Assembly: GCF_003490935.1 (NCBI RefSeq)
Contig: NZ_QQGD01000003.1
Location: 301,086-365,085 of the forward strand
DNA length: 64,000 nucleotides
DNA from: Haemophilus haemolyticus_M
GTDB lineage: Bacteria > Pseudomonadota > Gammaproteobacteria > Enterobacterales > Pasteurellaceae
Direction: 5' to 3'
Shown here: positions 23,512-32,151 of the stretch, piece by piece
How positions within the stretch are numbered: position 1 is the first letter of the stretch
How the letters are laid out: the number at the start of each line of letters is the position of its first letter
Made by a program: the position numbers and the translations under genes
The notes under the pieces: model-generated
Databases searched by the model: none
What the model saw: only the letters and a program-made list of their open reading frames with translations
What the model was told of the DNA's origin: nothing

Positions 23512-24804
23512 ATGATGGATGAACAATCACTTTTAGCTTTTGATACACAACATATTTGGCATCCTTATTCTTCAGTTTCTTCTGATATGCCCCTTTATGC
23601 GGTAGAACGTGCAGATGGCGTGATGATAACCTTAAAAGATGGTCGTCGTTTGATTGATGGTATGTCTTCTTGGTGGGCGGCGTTGCATGGTTATAACCAT
23701 CCTCGTTTAAATGCGGCTGCACAGAATCAGTTGGCAAAAATGAGCCATATTATGTTTGGTGGTTTTACCCATGAACCAGCGGTGGAATTAGCTCAATTAT
23801 TGGTACAAATTTTGCCAAATGGATTAGATAAGATCTTTTTTGCTGATAGTGGTTCTGTCGCAGTGGAAGTGGCGATGAAAATGGCTATTCAATATCAGCA
23901 CGCTAAAGGGGAAGTACAACGGCAAAAATTCGCCACCATCCGTTCTGGTTATCATGGTGATACTTGGAATGCGATGTCGGTGTGTGATCCAACCACAGGG
24001 ATGCATCATTTATTTCATCATAGCCTGCCCGTACAATATTTTCTTCCTCAACCTAATATTTCATTTAATGAATCTTGGAATGATGGTGCGATTGAACCTT
24101 TAGCTGATTTACTTAAGAAAAAAGGGAGCGAAATCGCCGCACTTATTTTAGAGCCTGTCGTGCAAGGTGCGGGCGGTATGTATTTTTATTCGCCAACTTA
24201 TTTAGTGAAAGCGCAAGCGCTTTGTAAACAATATGGTGTATTGCTAATTTTTGATGAAATTGCCACGGGTTTTGGCCGCACAGGGAAATTATTTGCTGCT
24301 GAGCATGCTGAGATTTCGCCAGATATTATGTGTATCGGTAAAGCCTTAACAGGTGGTTATTTAACTTTATCGGCAACCATTACGACCACTGAAATTGCGC
24401 AAATTATTTGTCGCGGTGAGGCTAAATGCTTTATGCACGGACCCACTTTTATGGCAAACCCGTTGGCCTGTGCAGTTGCGGCAGAATCTATCCGTTTATT
24501 ATTGGAAAGCCCTTGGCAGCAAAATATTCAGCGAATTGAGTCTTCCTTAAAACAACAGCTTTCGCCTTTAGCTGAAAAAGATTACGTCAAAGAAGTTCGC
24601 GTATTAGGGGCGATAGGAGTGGTTGAAATGAAAAGTGCGGTAAATATGAAAACTTTAGTCCCACGTTTTGTGGAACAAGGTGTTTGGATTCGACCTTTCG
24701 GTAAACTGGTTTATGTGATGCCACCATTTGTGATTAAAGATGATGAACTTCAGAAATTAACGGAAGGCATGATTCTGGCTTTAACTCAGGAATATGAACA
24801 TTAG
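23512..24804 (+). CDS. bioA: Adenosylmethionine-8-amino-7-oxononanoate aminotransferase
   Basis: BioA (430 aa) is the PLP enzyme that converts KAPA to DAPA using S-adenosylmethionine as amino donor. Family sequence is clear from the N-terminus (HIWHPYSS, GRRLIDGMSSWWAALHGYNHP). The PLP lysine lies in MCIGKALTGGYL, and IFDEIATGFGRTG is conserved. It is the first gene of bioAFGCD, starting 18 bp after lolC without a terminator, so it may be transcribed from the lolC promoter. No BirA operator is evident in this short gap. Confidence 0.95.
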   Translation: MMDEQSLLAFDTQHIWHPYSSVSSDMPLYAVERADGVMITLKDGRRLIDGMSSWWAALHGYNHPRLNAAAQNQLAKMSHIMFGGFTHEPAVELAQLLVQILPNGLDKIFFADSGSVAVEVAMKMAIQYQHAKGEVQRQKFATIRSGYHGDTWNAMSVCDPTTGMHHLFHHSLPVQYFLPQPNISFNESWNDGAIEPLADLLKKKGSEIAALILEPVVQGAGGMYFYSPTYLVKAQALCKQYGVLLIFDEIATGFGRTGKLFAAEHAEISPDIMCIGKALTGGYLTLSATITTTEIAQIICRGEAKCFMHGPTFMANPLACAVAAESIRLLLESPWQQNIQRIESSLKQQLSPLAEKDYVKEVRVLGAIGVVEMKSAVNMKTLVPRFVEQGVWIRPFGKLVYVMPPFVIKDDELQKLTEGMILALTQEYEH

Positions 24805-24812
24805 GATAAAAA

Positions 24813-25955
24813 ATGGATGCTTTCAAACAGCAACTGGAACAGCTTAGCGCAAAAAATCAATATCGTTCAATTCCTGACTTAGTTCATCAAGGACGATATA
24901 TTATGCGAGAAAATCGCAAAATGCTGAATATGTCATCTAATGATTATTTAGGTTTGGCATCAAATGAAAATTTGCACCAGTCCTTTTTACAGCGATATGG
25001 CGATAATTTCCCTTCTTTTACCAGTTCTTCGTCTCGTTTATTAACGGGAAATTTTCCTGTTTATACCGATCTTGAACAGCTTATTGCTCAACGTTTCCAA
25101 CGAGAAAGCGCTTTATTATTTAACAGTGGCTATCACGCCAATCTTGGTATTTTACCGGCATTGACGACAACAAAAAGTTTAATTTTGGCAGATAAATTAG
25201 TGCATGCCAGCATGATTGATGGCATTCGTTTAAGCCAATGTGAGTTCTTTCGTTATCGTCATAATGATTATGAACATCTAAAGAGTCTGCTCGAAAAAAA
25301 TGCCGGAAAATTTGACCGCACTTTTATTGTGACGGAATCGGTTTTTAGTATGGATGGCGATGTAGCTGATTTGAACTATCTTGTTCAATTAAAAAAACAG
25401 TTTTCCAATACTTATCTTTATGTGGATGAAGCTCATGCAATAGGCGTTTACGGTAAAAACGGATTAGGTATTGCCGAACGAGCTAATGTGATAGCTGATA
25501 TAGATTTATTGGTTGGCACTTTTGGAAAAGCCTTAGCTTCAATGGGTGCTTATGTCGTCTGTGATCAAATATTAAAAGAGTGTTTGATTAATCAAATGCG
25601 CCCATTAATTTTTTCAACCGCACTTCCGCCGTTTAATGTGGCTTGGACTCATTTTATTTTTGAAAGATTGCCACAATTTTCAAAAGAAAGAACGCATCTT
25701 GAGCAGTTAAGTGCATTTTTACGCCAAGAAGTGGAGCATAGAACGCAAATAATGCCAAGCCAAACTTGCATCGTTCCTTATATTTTAGGCGAGAACGATG
25801 CAACCCTTGCTAAGGCGAAAGATCTGCAAGAGCAAGGTTATTATTGCTTGCCGATTAGACCTCCGACAGTACCAAAAGGTACATCCAGAATACGATTGTC
25901 TTTAACGGCAGATATGACAATGGATGAAGTAAAACAGTTTGTGGCATGCTTATAA
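24813..25955 (+). CDS. bioF: 8-amino-7-oxononanoate synthase
   Basis: BioF (380 aa) condenses pimeloyl-ACP with L-alanine to KAPA. It is an alpha-oxoamine synthase with SSNDYLGLASN near the start, SGYHANLGILPAL, the pyridoxal region VDEAHAIGVYGKNGLG, and the PLP lysine in GTFGKALASMGAY. It begins eight bases after bioA. An uptake signal lies near 25314 and a second near 25617. Confidence 0.95.
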   Translation: MDAFKQQLEQLSAKNQYRSIPDLVHQGRYIMRENRKMLNMSSNDYLGLASNENLHQSFLQRYGDNFPSFTSSSSRLLTGNFPVYTDLEQLIAQRFQRESALLFNSGYHANLGILPALTTTKSLILADKLVHASMIDGIRLSQCEFFRYRHNDYEHLKSLLEKNAGKFDRTFIVTESVFSMDGDVADLNYLVQLKKQFSNTYLYVDEAHAIGVYGKNGLGIAERANVIADIDLLVGTFGKALASMGAYVVCDQILKECLINQMRPLIFSTALPPFNVAWTHFIFERLPQFSKERTHLEQLSAFLRQEVEHRTQIMPSQTCIVPYILGENDATLAKAKDLQEQGYYCLPIRPPTVPKGTSRIRLSLTADMTMDEVKQFVACL

Positions 25956-25964
25956 GGAAATAAT

Positions 25965-26612
25965 GTGAAAACGAAATTTTATGATCATCAAGGGGAGCAT
26001 TTAATAGTTTATTTTGCTGGCTGGGGAACACCTCTTGATGCGGTGGCTCATTTGATTTTGCCAACAGATCATGATTTATTAATTTGCTACGATTATCAAG
26101 ATTTGAAGTTAGATTTTGATTTTTCAGCCTATCAGCAAATTCGTGTAGTGGCATGGTCAATGGGAGTTTGGGTGGCAGAGCGAGTATTACAAGGAATCAC
26201 CTTACAATCAGCAACAGCAGTGAATGGCACAGGTTTACCTTGTGATGATAGCTTCGGTATTCCCTACGCTATTTTTAAAGGTACGCTAGAAAATCTCGCA
26301 GAAAATACTCGTTCAAAGTTTGAACGTAGAATCTGTGGTGACAAAGTATCTTTTGAATGTTATCAACAATTTTCTGCACGACCATTTAACGAAATTCATC
26401 AAGAACTCACCGCACTTTTTGCGATGATTCAGCAGGATAAACGCACAGATCTTATTCACTGGACAAATGCATGGGTTAGTTCTCGCGATAAAATTTTTAT
26501 GCCAGCTAATCAGCACCAATATTGGGCATCGCGTTGTGCGGTTCAGGAAATAGAGGGGGAGCATTATGTGTTTTCAAGATTTACCCACTGGTCGGCATTA
26601 TGGAATCATTAA
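25965..26612 (+). CDS. bioG: Pimeloyl-ACP methyl ester esterase BioG
   Basis: BioG (215 aa, DUF452) frees pimeloyl-ACP from its methyl ester and so ends chain elongation. It replaces BioH of E. coli. It is an alpha/beta hydrolase with YFAGWGTPLDAV (oxyanion region) and VAWSMGVWVAE, in which the Ser is the nucleophile. A late His (GEHYVFSRFTHW) completes the triad by family analogy. It starts nine bases after bioF, and bioC starts inside its last 13 bases. Confidence 0.9.
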   Translation: MKTKFYDHQGEHLIVYFAGWGTPLDAVAHLILPTDHDLLICYDYQDLKLDFDFSAYQQIRVVAWSMGVWVAERVLQGITLQSATAVNGTGLPCDDSFGIPYAIFKGTLENLAENTRSKFERRICGDKVSFECYQQFSARPFNEIHQELTALFAMIQQDKRTDLIHWTNAWVSSRDKIFMPANQHQYWASRCAVQEIEGEHYVFSRFTHWSALWNH

Positions 26613-27379
26613 CTTCCGTAGATAAATCACGCATTCAACACGCCTTCCAGAAAGCCTTAAATAGCTATGATGAACATGCGTTAATTCAACAAAAAATGAA
26701 TATTAAGTTAATGATGCATTTGCAAGACTATTTACTAAATGGGTCACTAAATAGCGTTTTGGAACTCGGTTGCGGGTCTGGTATGTTGAGTTCATTGTTG
26801 CAAAAACAGATTTCAGCGAATTATTGGTTATTTAATGATTTGTGCGATGTGCACTCTCTACTCGCTGAAAAGCTGATTCAACCCTTTGATTTTTATTGTG
26901 GTGATGCAGAGAACTTTCCTTTTCAACAACAATTTGATTTGATTGCAAGTGCATCAGCTGTACAGTGGTTCCATCATCCTGTTAATTTTATTTCCCATTG
27001 TAAAACAGGATTGAAACCTAATGGTTTATTGGCGATGACGACCTTTGGTGAAGATAATTTAAAAGAGATTCGCCAAATGACGAATGTGGGGTTAAGTTAT
27101 CCGAATTTATCTCAATGGAAAAATTGGTTAGCCAATGATTTTGAGCTTTTATGGTGTGACGATTTTAATGTAATGCTAGACTTTGATACGCCATTGGATG
27201 TACTCAAACATCTGAAATATACAGGTGTAACAGCGACTAACCAGAAAAATTGGACAAGAAAAAATCTCAACAAATTTATTGATGATTACTTACAGGCTTT
27301 TAGTTTGCCATCGGGTAAAGTGCGGTTAACTTATCATCCATTGTTTTTTATCGCACGTTATTCTCGTACTGGAAATTAG
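26600..27379 (+). CDS. bioC: Malonyl-ACP O-methyltransferase BioC
   Basis: BioC (259 aa) methylates malonyl-ACP so that the fatty-acid system can build the pimeloyl chain. The SAM site VLELGCGSGMLSSLL is intact, and ASASAVQWFHHPV matches the family. ATG 26600 gives the usual MESLTSVDKSRI start and overlaps the bioG stop by 13 bases. The longer in-frame reading from 26522 lies wholly inside bioG and is rejected. Confidence 0.92.
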   Translation: MESLTSVDKSRIQHAFQKALNSYDEHALIQQKMNIKLMMHLQDYLLNGSLNSVLELGCGSGMLSSLLQKQISANYWLFNDLCDVHSLLAEKLIQPFDFYCGDAENFPFQQQFDLIASASAVQWFHHPVNFISHCKTGLKPNGLLAMTTFGEDNLKEIRQMTNVGLSYPNLSQWKNWLANDFELLWCDDFNVMLDFDTPLDVLKHLKYTGVTATNQKNWTRKNLNKFIDDYLQAFSLPSGKVRLTYHPLFFIARYSRTGN

Positions 27380-27391
27380 TAAGGCGTATTT

Positions 27392-28033
27392 ATGGGCAAG
27401 GTTATTTTTGTATCGGGCATTGATACCGATGTAGGTAAAACGGTTGCAACAGGCATTTATGCTAAAAAGTTGATGGTGCAAGGCTTTTCCGTTATTACAC
27501 AAAAAATGATTCAAACAGGCTGTAAAAATATCGCTGATGATTTGCTTGTACATCGAAAGATTCAAGGGATTGATTTGACGGAAGAAGATTTACAAGGCGA
27601 CACCTGCCCTTATCTTTTTGAATATCCTTGTTCTCCTCATTTAGCGGCAAAGCTCGAAGGGCGAGAAATTAATGAAAAAATGATTGAAAGATCCACCGCA
27701 CTTTTGGCAGAAAAATATGATTATGTATTGTTGGAGGGGGCGGGAGGACTAATGGTGCCTTATTGTGACAATGCGACGACGTTAGATTATATCCAGTCAA
27801 ACAATTACCCTTTGATTTTAGTGACATCGGGAAAATTAGGTAGTATTAACCACACATTATTAAGTTTGGAGGCTTGTCGTTCTCATGGTGTGTCAGTGCT
27901 AAGCGTAATGTATAACGGTTATCCAGAATACGATCCTATCATTAGTCAAGAGACGCAAGGTTATTTAAAGGGGTATCTTAAAAAATATTTTCCTGAGACG
28001 GGATTTGAATGCTTTGAGCGCATTGAAATTTAA
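27392..28033 (+). CDS. bioD: Dethiobiotin synthetase BioD
   Basis: BioD (213 aa) closes the ureido ring of dethiobiotin from DAPA, CO2 and ATP. It has the P-loop VSGIDTDVGKTVATG and the conserved LLEGAGGLMVP. It is the last gene of the bio run. bioB, needed for the final sulfur insertion, is not in the window. A gap of 81 bp with an uptake signal (28090) separates it from lolD. Confidence 0.93.
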   Translation: MGKVIFVSGIDTDVGKTVATGIYAKKLMVQGFSVITQKMIQTGCKNIADDLLVHRKIQGIDLTEEDLQGDTCPYLFEYPCSPHLAAKLEGREINEKMIERSTALLAEKYDYVLLEGAGGLMVPYCDNATTLDYIQSNNYPLILVTSGKLGSINHTLLSLEACRSHGVSVLSVMYNGYPEYDPIISQETQGYLKGYLKKYFPETGFECFERIEI

Positions 28034-28114
28034 GCTCAGGAAAAAGTGTGATAGACTCGCGCAAGTTTTTAATGAGATGATTTGCTGCTAAAGTGCGGTT
28101 AAAACGAGTAAAAA

Positions 28115-28798
28115 ATGAATAACTATTTATTAAAATGCGAAAATATCAATAAATTTTATCAGGAAGGTGAAAATCAAACGCAAGTATTAAAAGGCGTTTC
28201 TTTTTCTATGGAACCTGCAGAGTTGGTTGCGATTGTGGGAAGTTCAGGTTCAGGAAAAAGTACGTTATTGCATACTTTAGGGGGACTTGATCAGCCAAGT
28301 AGTGGGGAAGTGTTTATTAATGGACGATCCTTGCAAAAAGCATCGGCTAATGAATTAGCTGCTTTGCGTAATCGTTATTTAGGATTTGTGTATCAATTCC
28401 ATCATTTAATGGCAGATTTTACCGCACTTGAAAATGTGATGATGCCGATGTTGATTGCTCATCAAAATAAAACAGAAGCGAAAGATCGTGCTGAAAAAAT
28501 GCTAAGTGCGGTGGGCTTAAGCCATAGAATTACGCATCGTCCATCAGCGCTTTCTGGAGGGGAACGTCAGCGTGTGGCGATTGCGCGGGCTTTAGTGAAT
28601 AATCCATCGTTAGTTTTGGCGGATGAGCCAACTGGAAATCTCGATCACAAGACCACAGAAAGCATTTTTGAACTCATTCAACAACTTAACCAAGAGCAAA
28701 ATATCGCTTTTTTATTAGTCACTCACGATATGGGACTTGCTGAAAAACTATCTCGTCGCTTAGTCATGCAAGATGGTATTTTGAAGGAAGGTGCATAA
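28115..28798 (+). CDS. lolD: Lipoprotein-releasing ABC ATPase LolD
   Basis: LolD (227 aa) powers lipoprotein release by LolCDE. Walker A is GSSGSGKST, the Q-loop region reads VYQFHHLMADFTALENVMMPM (a LolD-specific segment), the signature is LSGGERQRV, and Walker B is LADEPTGNLD. Its stop overlaps the lolE start by one base. Two uptake signals occur within it (28419 and 28503). Confidence 0.95.
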   Translation: MNNYLLKCENINKFYQEGENQTQVLKGVSFSMEPAELVAIVGSSGSGKSTLLHTLGGLDQPSSGEVFINGRSLQKASANELAALRNRYLGFVYQFHHLMADFTALENVMMPMLIAHQNKTEAKDRAEKMLSAVGLSHRITHRPSALSGGERQRVAIARALVNNPSLVLADEPTGNLDHKTTESIFELIQQLNQEQNIAFLLVTHDMGLAEKLSRRLVMQDGILKEGA

Positions 28799-30048
28799 TG
28801 AATACGCCTTTTTTCATTAGTTGGCGTTATCAACGTGGCAAGCAGAAAAATCCTTTAGTTGCGTTAATTGCAAAATTTTCTGCAATTGGCATTGCGCTGG
28901 GTGTTGCTGTTTTAATTGTTGGTTTAAGTGCGATGAATGGTTTTGAGCGTGAGCTTAATCAACGAATTCTTGCTGTGGTTCCTCATGCAGAGATTTTATC
29001 TGCACCGAATGCAACGGATCCAACCATTCACCATTGGCTAAATTTGGAAAAACGCTTACAACAAAATGCCCAAATTAAAGGTATTTCCCCTTTTGTTAGT
29101 TTTACTGCATTGGTAGAAAATGGCTCAAAACTGAAAGTGGTTCAGGTGAAGGGCGTTGAAAAACAAGCAGAAGATCGAGTGAGCTCTCTTGGTAATTTCG
29201 TACAAGAGCAAGGGTGGGATAAATTTGGGAAAGAAGGTGGATTAGTCTTGGGTTCAGGTATTGCTAGAGAACTCGATGTAAAATCAGGTGATTGGGTTAC
29301 CTTACTTATTTCTCAGCAAAATGGCGATGAACAACTTGCTCAACCCACTCGTGAACGCGTGCAAGTCACTGCAATCTTACGTTTAGATGGGCAACTTGAT
29401 TACAGTTATGCCTTATTGCCGCTTGCTCAAGCACAAGAATTTTTAACTTATAAACCTGATCAAATAACAGGTGTTGAATTGAAATTAGATGATCCTTTTT
29501 CTGTGAAAAATTTGGATTTATCTATGCTTAATGATTATCCGCAGATGCTTTATATTCAAAACTGGATTGGTAAATTTGGTTATATGTATCGCGATATTCA
29601 ACTTATTCGAACCGTGATGTACATCGCAATGGTGCTTGTGATTGGTGTGGCGTGTTTTAATATTGTTTCTACGCTGATTATGGCAGTAAAAGATAAGCAA
29701 GGCGATATAGCCATTATGCGTACGCTTGGAGCGAATAACGCTTTCATCAAACGTATTTTTATTTGGTATGGCTTACAGGCAGGAATGAAAGGTTGTTTAA
29801 TTGGAATTGTGTTAGGCATTATACTTGCATTAAATTTGACAACCTTTATTCAAGGCATTGAATGGGTTATCGGTAAGAAATTGTTATCAGGCGATGTGTA
29901 TTTTGTCGATTTTTTGCCAAGCGAGTTACATTGGTTGGATGTTTTGATGGTTTTAGCTGCCGCGCTTGTATTGAGTTTAATTGCTAGTCTTTATCCAGCA
30001 AGTAGGGCCGCTAAATTACAACCAGCCCAAGTATTAAGTAGCTATTAA
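28798..30048 (+). CDS. lolE: Lipoprotein-releasing system permease LolE
   Basis: LolE (416 aa) is the second permease of LolCDE and receives the lipoprotein. Its topology is that of LolC: an N-terminal segment (FSAIGIALGVAVLIVGLSAMNGF), a long periplasmic domain, and three C-terminal segments ending LYPASRAAKLQPAQVLSSY. It differs enough from the gene at 22312 that the two are distinct LolC/LolE subunits rather than duplicates. It overlaps lolD by one base. Confidence 0.93.
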   Translation: MNTPFFISWRYQRGKQKNPLVALIAKFSAIGIALGVAVLIVGLSAMNGFERELNQRILAVVPHAEILSAPNATDPTIHHWLNLEKRLQQNAQIKGISPFVSFTALVENGSKLKVVQVKGVEKQAEDRVSSLGNFVQEQGWDKFGKEGGLVLGSGIARELDVKSGDWVTLLISQQNGDEQLAQPTRERVQVTAILRLDGQLDYSYALLPLAQAQEFLTYKPDQITGVELKLDDPFSVKNLDLSMLNDYPQMLYIQNWIGKFGYMYRDIQLIRTVMYIAMVLVIGVACFNIVSTLIMAVKDKQGDIAIMRTLGANNAFIKRIFIWYGLQAGMKGCLIGIVLGIILALNLTTFIQGIEWVIGKKLLSGDVYFVDFLPSELHWLDVLMVLAAALVLSLIASLYPASRAAKLQPAQVLSSY

Positions 30049-30184
30049 TTTTGTGAATATCGCATGAAAGTGCGGTATTTTTTTGTCTTTTATTCACTTA
30101 ATATTTCACTTTATTCGGCTTGCAAGCATGCGTTAAAGATAGTTTAATAAGAAACTTGTAGGTTTTATTCTTAAAAAATGAAAT

Positions 30185-30202
30185 GAACTAGTTTACTAGT
30201 AC
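30185..30202 (+). promoter_or_regulatory. TrpR operator upstream of aroG
   Basis: GAACTAGTTTACTAGTAC is nearly the canonical Trp repressor site (GNACTAGTTNACTAGTNC), with two CTAG cores in correct spacing. It lies 64 bp before the aroG start, among AT-rich promoter-like sequence. It predicts tryptophan control of the DAHP synthase gene. Confidence 0.75.
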
Positions 30203-30265
30203 AAAAAATAGGTGTAGATTACCTACATAATTAAAACACAACATTTGAAAGTTTGAGAGTGATAT

Positions 30266-31354
30266 ATGGCTAAAGAGAAAATTGAAATTGTCGTGGCAAA
30301 CGATGATACGCGAATTGAAAAAGTCGATCAGGTGTTACCACCCATTGCCTTGTTAGAAAAATACCCAGCTAGTGAACATGCAGCGGCATTAGTGAAGCAA
30401 ACTCGTCATGAGGCGCATAATATTATTCATGGTAAAGATGATCGTTTATTAGTGATTATTGGTCCTTGCTCTATTCATGATCCTAAAGCGGCAATTGAGT
30501 ATGCAAACCGTTTAAAACCATTACGTGAAAAATATAAAGATAGCCTTGAAATTATTATGCGTGTGTATTTTGAGAAACCACGTACAACTGTGGGTTGGAA
30601 AGGTTTAATTAACGATCCGTATTTAAATGATACTTATCGTTTAAATGATGGTTTACGCATAGCACGAAAATTACTTTCTGATATTAATGATTTAGGTGTG
30701 CCATCTGCTGGTGAATTTTTAGATATGATCACGCCACAATATGTTGCAGATTTTATGAGTTGGGGCGCAATTGGTGCGCGTACGACTGAATCACAGGTTC
30801 ACCGTGAGTTAGCCTCTGGTTTGTCTTGTGCTGTTGGGTTTAAAAATGCAACTAATGGTGGTGTGAAAGTTGCTTTAGATGCAATTGGCGCAGCGGAAGC
30901 CCCTCATTATTTCTTATCTGTCACTAAATTTGGCCACTCTGCAATTGTTTCAACTAAGGGAAATGAAGATTGCCATATTATTCTACGTGGCGGAGATAAA
31001 GGACCAAACTTCAATGCTGAAGATGTGGCAAAAGTGTGTGCGGACATTGAGAAATCTGGCCGAATCCCTCATGTAATGATTGATTTTAGCCATGCAAATA
31101 GCTGTAAACAATACAAAAAACAAATGGATGTTTGCCAAGATGTGTGTCATCAAATCGAATCTGGTTCTAAACAAATCTTTGGTGTAATGGTGGAAAGCCA
31201 TTTAGTGGAAGGTCGTCAAGATTTAGTTGATGGCAAAGCACAGACTTATGGACAAAGTATTACGGATGCGTGCATTGGATGGGAAGATTCTGAAAGATTA
31301 TTGAAACAACTTTCTGATGCAGTTATTGCGAGACGTAAAGTGACGAATAATTAA
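30266..31354 (+). CDS. aroG: 3-deoxy-7-phosphoheptulonate (DAHP) synthase
   Basis: This 362-residue class I DAHP synthase condenses PEP and erythrose-4-phosphate, the first step of aromatic amino acid synthesis. Family motifs include IIGPCSIHDP, VYFEKPRTTVGWKG, IGARTTESQVHRELASGLS and HVMIDFSHANSCKQ. By overall sequence it resembles AroG, the Phe-sensitive type. A TrpR operator in front suggests transcriptional control by tryptophan, which in E. coli belongs to aroH, so the allosteric class should not be assumed. Confidence 0.92.
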   Translation: MAKEKIEIVVANDDTRIEKVDQVLPPIALLEKYPASEHAAALVKQTRHEAHNIIHGKDDRLLVIIGPCSIHDPKAAIEYANRLKPLREKYKDSLEIIMRVYFEKPRTTVGWKGLINDPYLNDTYRLNDGLRIARKLLSDINDLGVPSAGEFLDMITPQYVADFMSWGAIGARTTESQVHRELASGLSCAVGFKNATNGGVKVALDAIGAAEAPHYFLSVTKFGHSAIVSTKGNEDCHIILRGGDKGPNFNAEDVAKVCADIEKSGRIPHVMIDFSHANSCKQYKKQMDVCQDVCHQIESGSKQIFGVMVESHLVEGRQDLVDGKAQTYGQSITDACIGWEDSERLLKQLSDAVIARRKVTNN

Positions 31355-31381
31355 TTGAAATATAATCTAGATACTAGATAG

Positions 31382-31411
31382 AAGTGCGGTTGATTTTCAC
31401 CGCACTTTTTT
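31382..31411. terminator. Uptake-signal inverted pair after aroG
   Basis: AAGTGCGGT (31382-31390) pairs with ACCGCACTT (31399-31407), followed by TTT. It lies between convergent aroG and the S24-like gene and probably serves both. Confidence 0.8.
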
Positions 31412-31423
31412 ATTCGCCTTTAA

Positions 31424-31864
31424 CTACGCAGCCCATTTCATTTTATCGCGACGTTTCATTTGATGAATCGTATTGGTTACGGTGCCGACAATAGGTAAAT
31501 TCGACCAATCTTTTATATTTATATTTGGTGTAGTGGAATCCAATGCCATGAAAAGGTAATTGCCGCTATGCGCCATAAATTCATAGACATGAAATTCGTT
31601 ATTTTCTTCTAGCACAACAAGATCACCTGAATAAAGATTGTCATTTTTTTCAACGACTAGCATATCTCCACTTTCAATTCCCCAAGCTAACATGTTTGGG
31701 TTGGTTACATGAATAAAACAGGTTTGCTTTGGACGCTTAATGCAATAAAGATTTAAGTCTAGTTTTTTATTGAATTTAAGGCTGTCATCCATATCACTGA
31801 AAAAAGGGAGTGGATTATAAGAAAAATCCATTTCATATTGTGCAGTCAAAGTTTGGTTGTTCAT
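31424..31864 (-). CDS. UmuD/ImpA-like S24 protein without catalytic Ser and Lys
   Basis: This 146-residue protein has the UmuD/LexA C-terminal fold. DLNLYCIKRPKQTCFIHV, then NPNMLAWGIESGDMLVVEK, align with UmuD around its active-site serine (GDSMIDGGISDGDLLIVD). The serine position is Asn57 here. The catalytic lysine position (FTVKKL in UmuD) reads FHVYEF, Tyr94. No Cys-Gly cleavage site is visible in the N-terminal arm. It should be unable to cleave itself. A LexA-type box lies 71 bp upstream. No umuC follows. It could regulate a translesion polymerase as a non-cleavable UmuD analogue, but that is inference. Confidence 0.7.
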   Translation of the reverse strand: MNNQTLTAQYEMDFSYNPLPFFSDMDDSLKFNKKLDLNLYCIKRPKQTCFIHVTNPNMLAWGIESGDMLVVEKNDNLYSGDLVVLEENNEFHVYEFMAHSGNYLFMALDSTTPNINIKDWSNLPIVGTVTNTIHQMKRRDKMKWAA

Positions 31865-31934
31865 TCTCTTATCTCCTGTTAAATAATATGGATAAATAAC
31901 CTTTTACCTTGTTTTTTTGTACAGTTGAATTTTA

Positions 31935-31950
31935 CTGGTGTTTCATACAG
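31935..31950 (-). promoter_or_regulatory. LexA box for the UmuD-like gene
   Basis: CTGGTGTTTCATACAG has the exact CTG-N10-CAG pattern of gammaproteobacterial LexA operators, with an A/T-rich right half. It is placed just upstream of the minus-strand UmuD-like gene (start at 31864), about 200 bp from sstT. SOS control is the natural reading given the gene family. Confidence 0.7.
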
Positions 31951-32151
31951 GATGTCAATAGGTTAAATAAAAAATTTTTTTATAAGTATGTTTTTAGAAA
32001 ATATCTAACAAATTTAGAAAAAAGTTCACTTGTTGGATAAAAAATAACAAAAAATATTTTCTTTCGATAAGAATTTACGCTATCTTTAATTCCCTTGTAG
32101 GTGGATTGGTAACAATCTGAAGTTAAATTTATTAAAAAGAAAGATAAAAGT

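Noticed and set aside
23470..23515. BirA operator in front of bioA
   Set aside because: The gap is 18 bp and contains no TTGTAAACC-type dyad.
26522..26599. An N-terminal extension of BioC from a TTG at 26522
   Set aside because: It lies entirely within bioG in another frame and does not match the BioC N-terminus; ATG 26600 gives the usual start.
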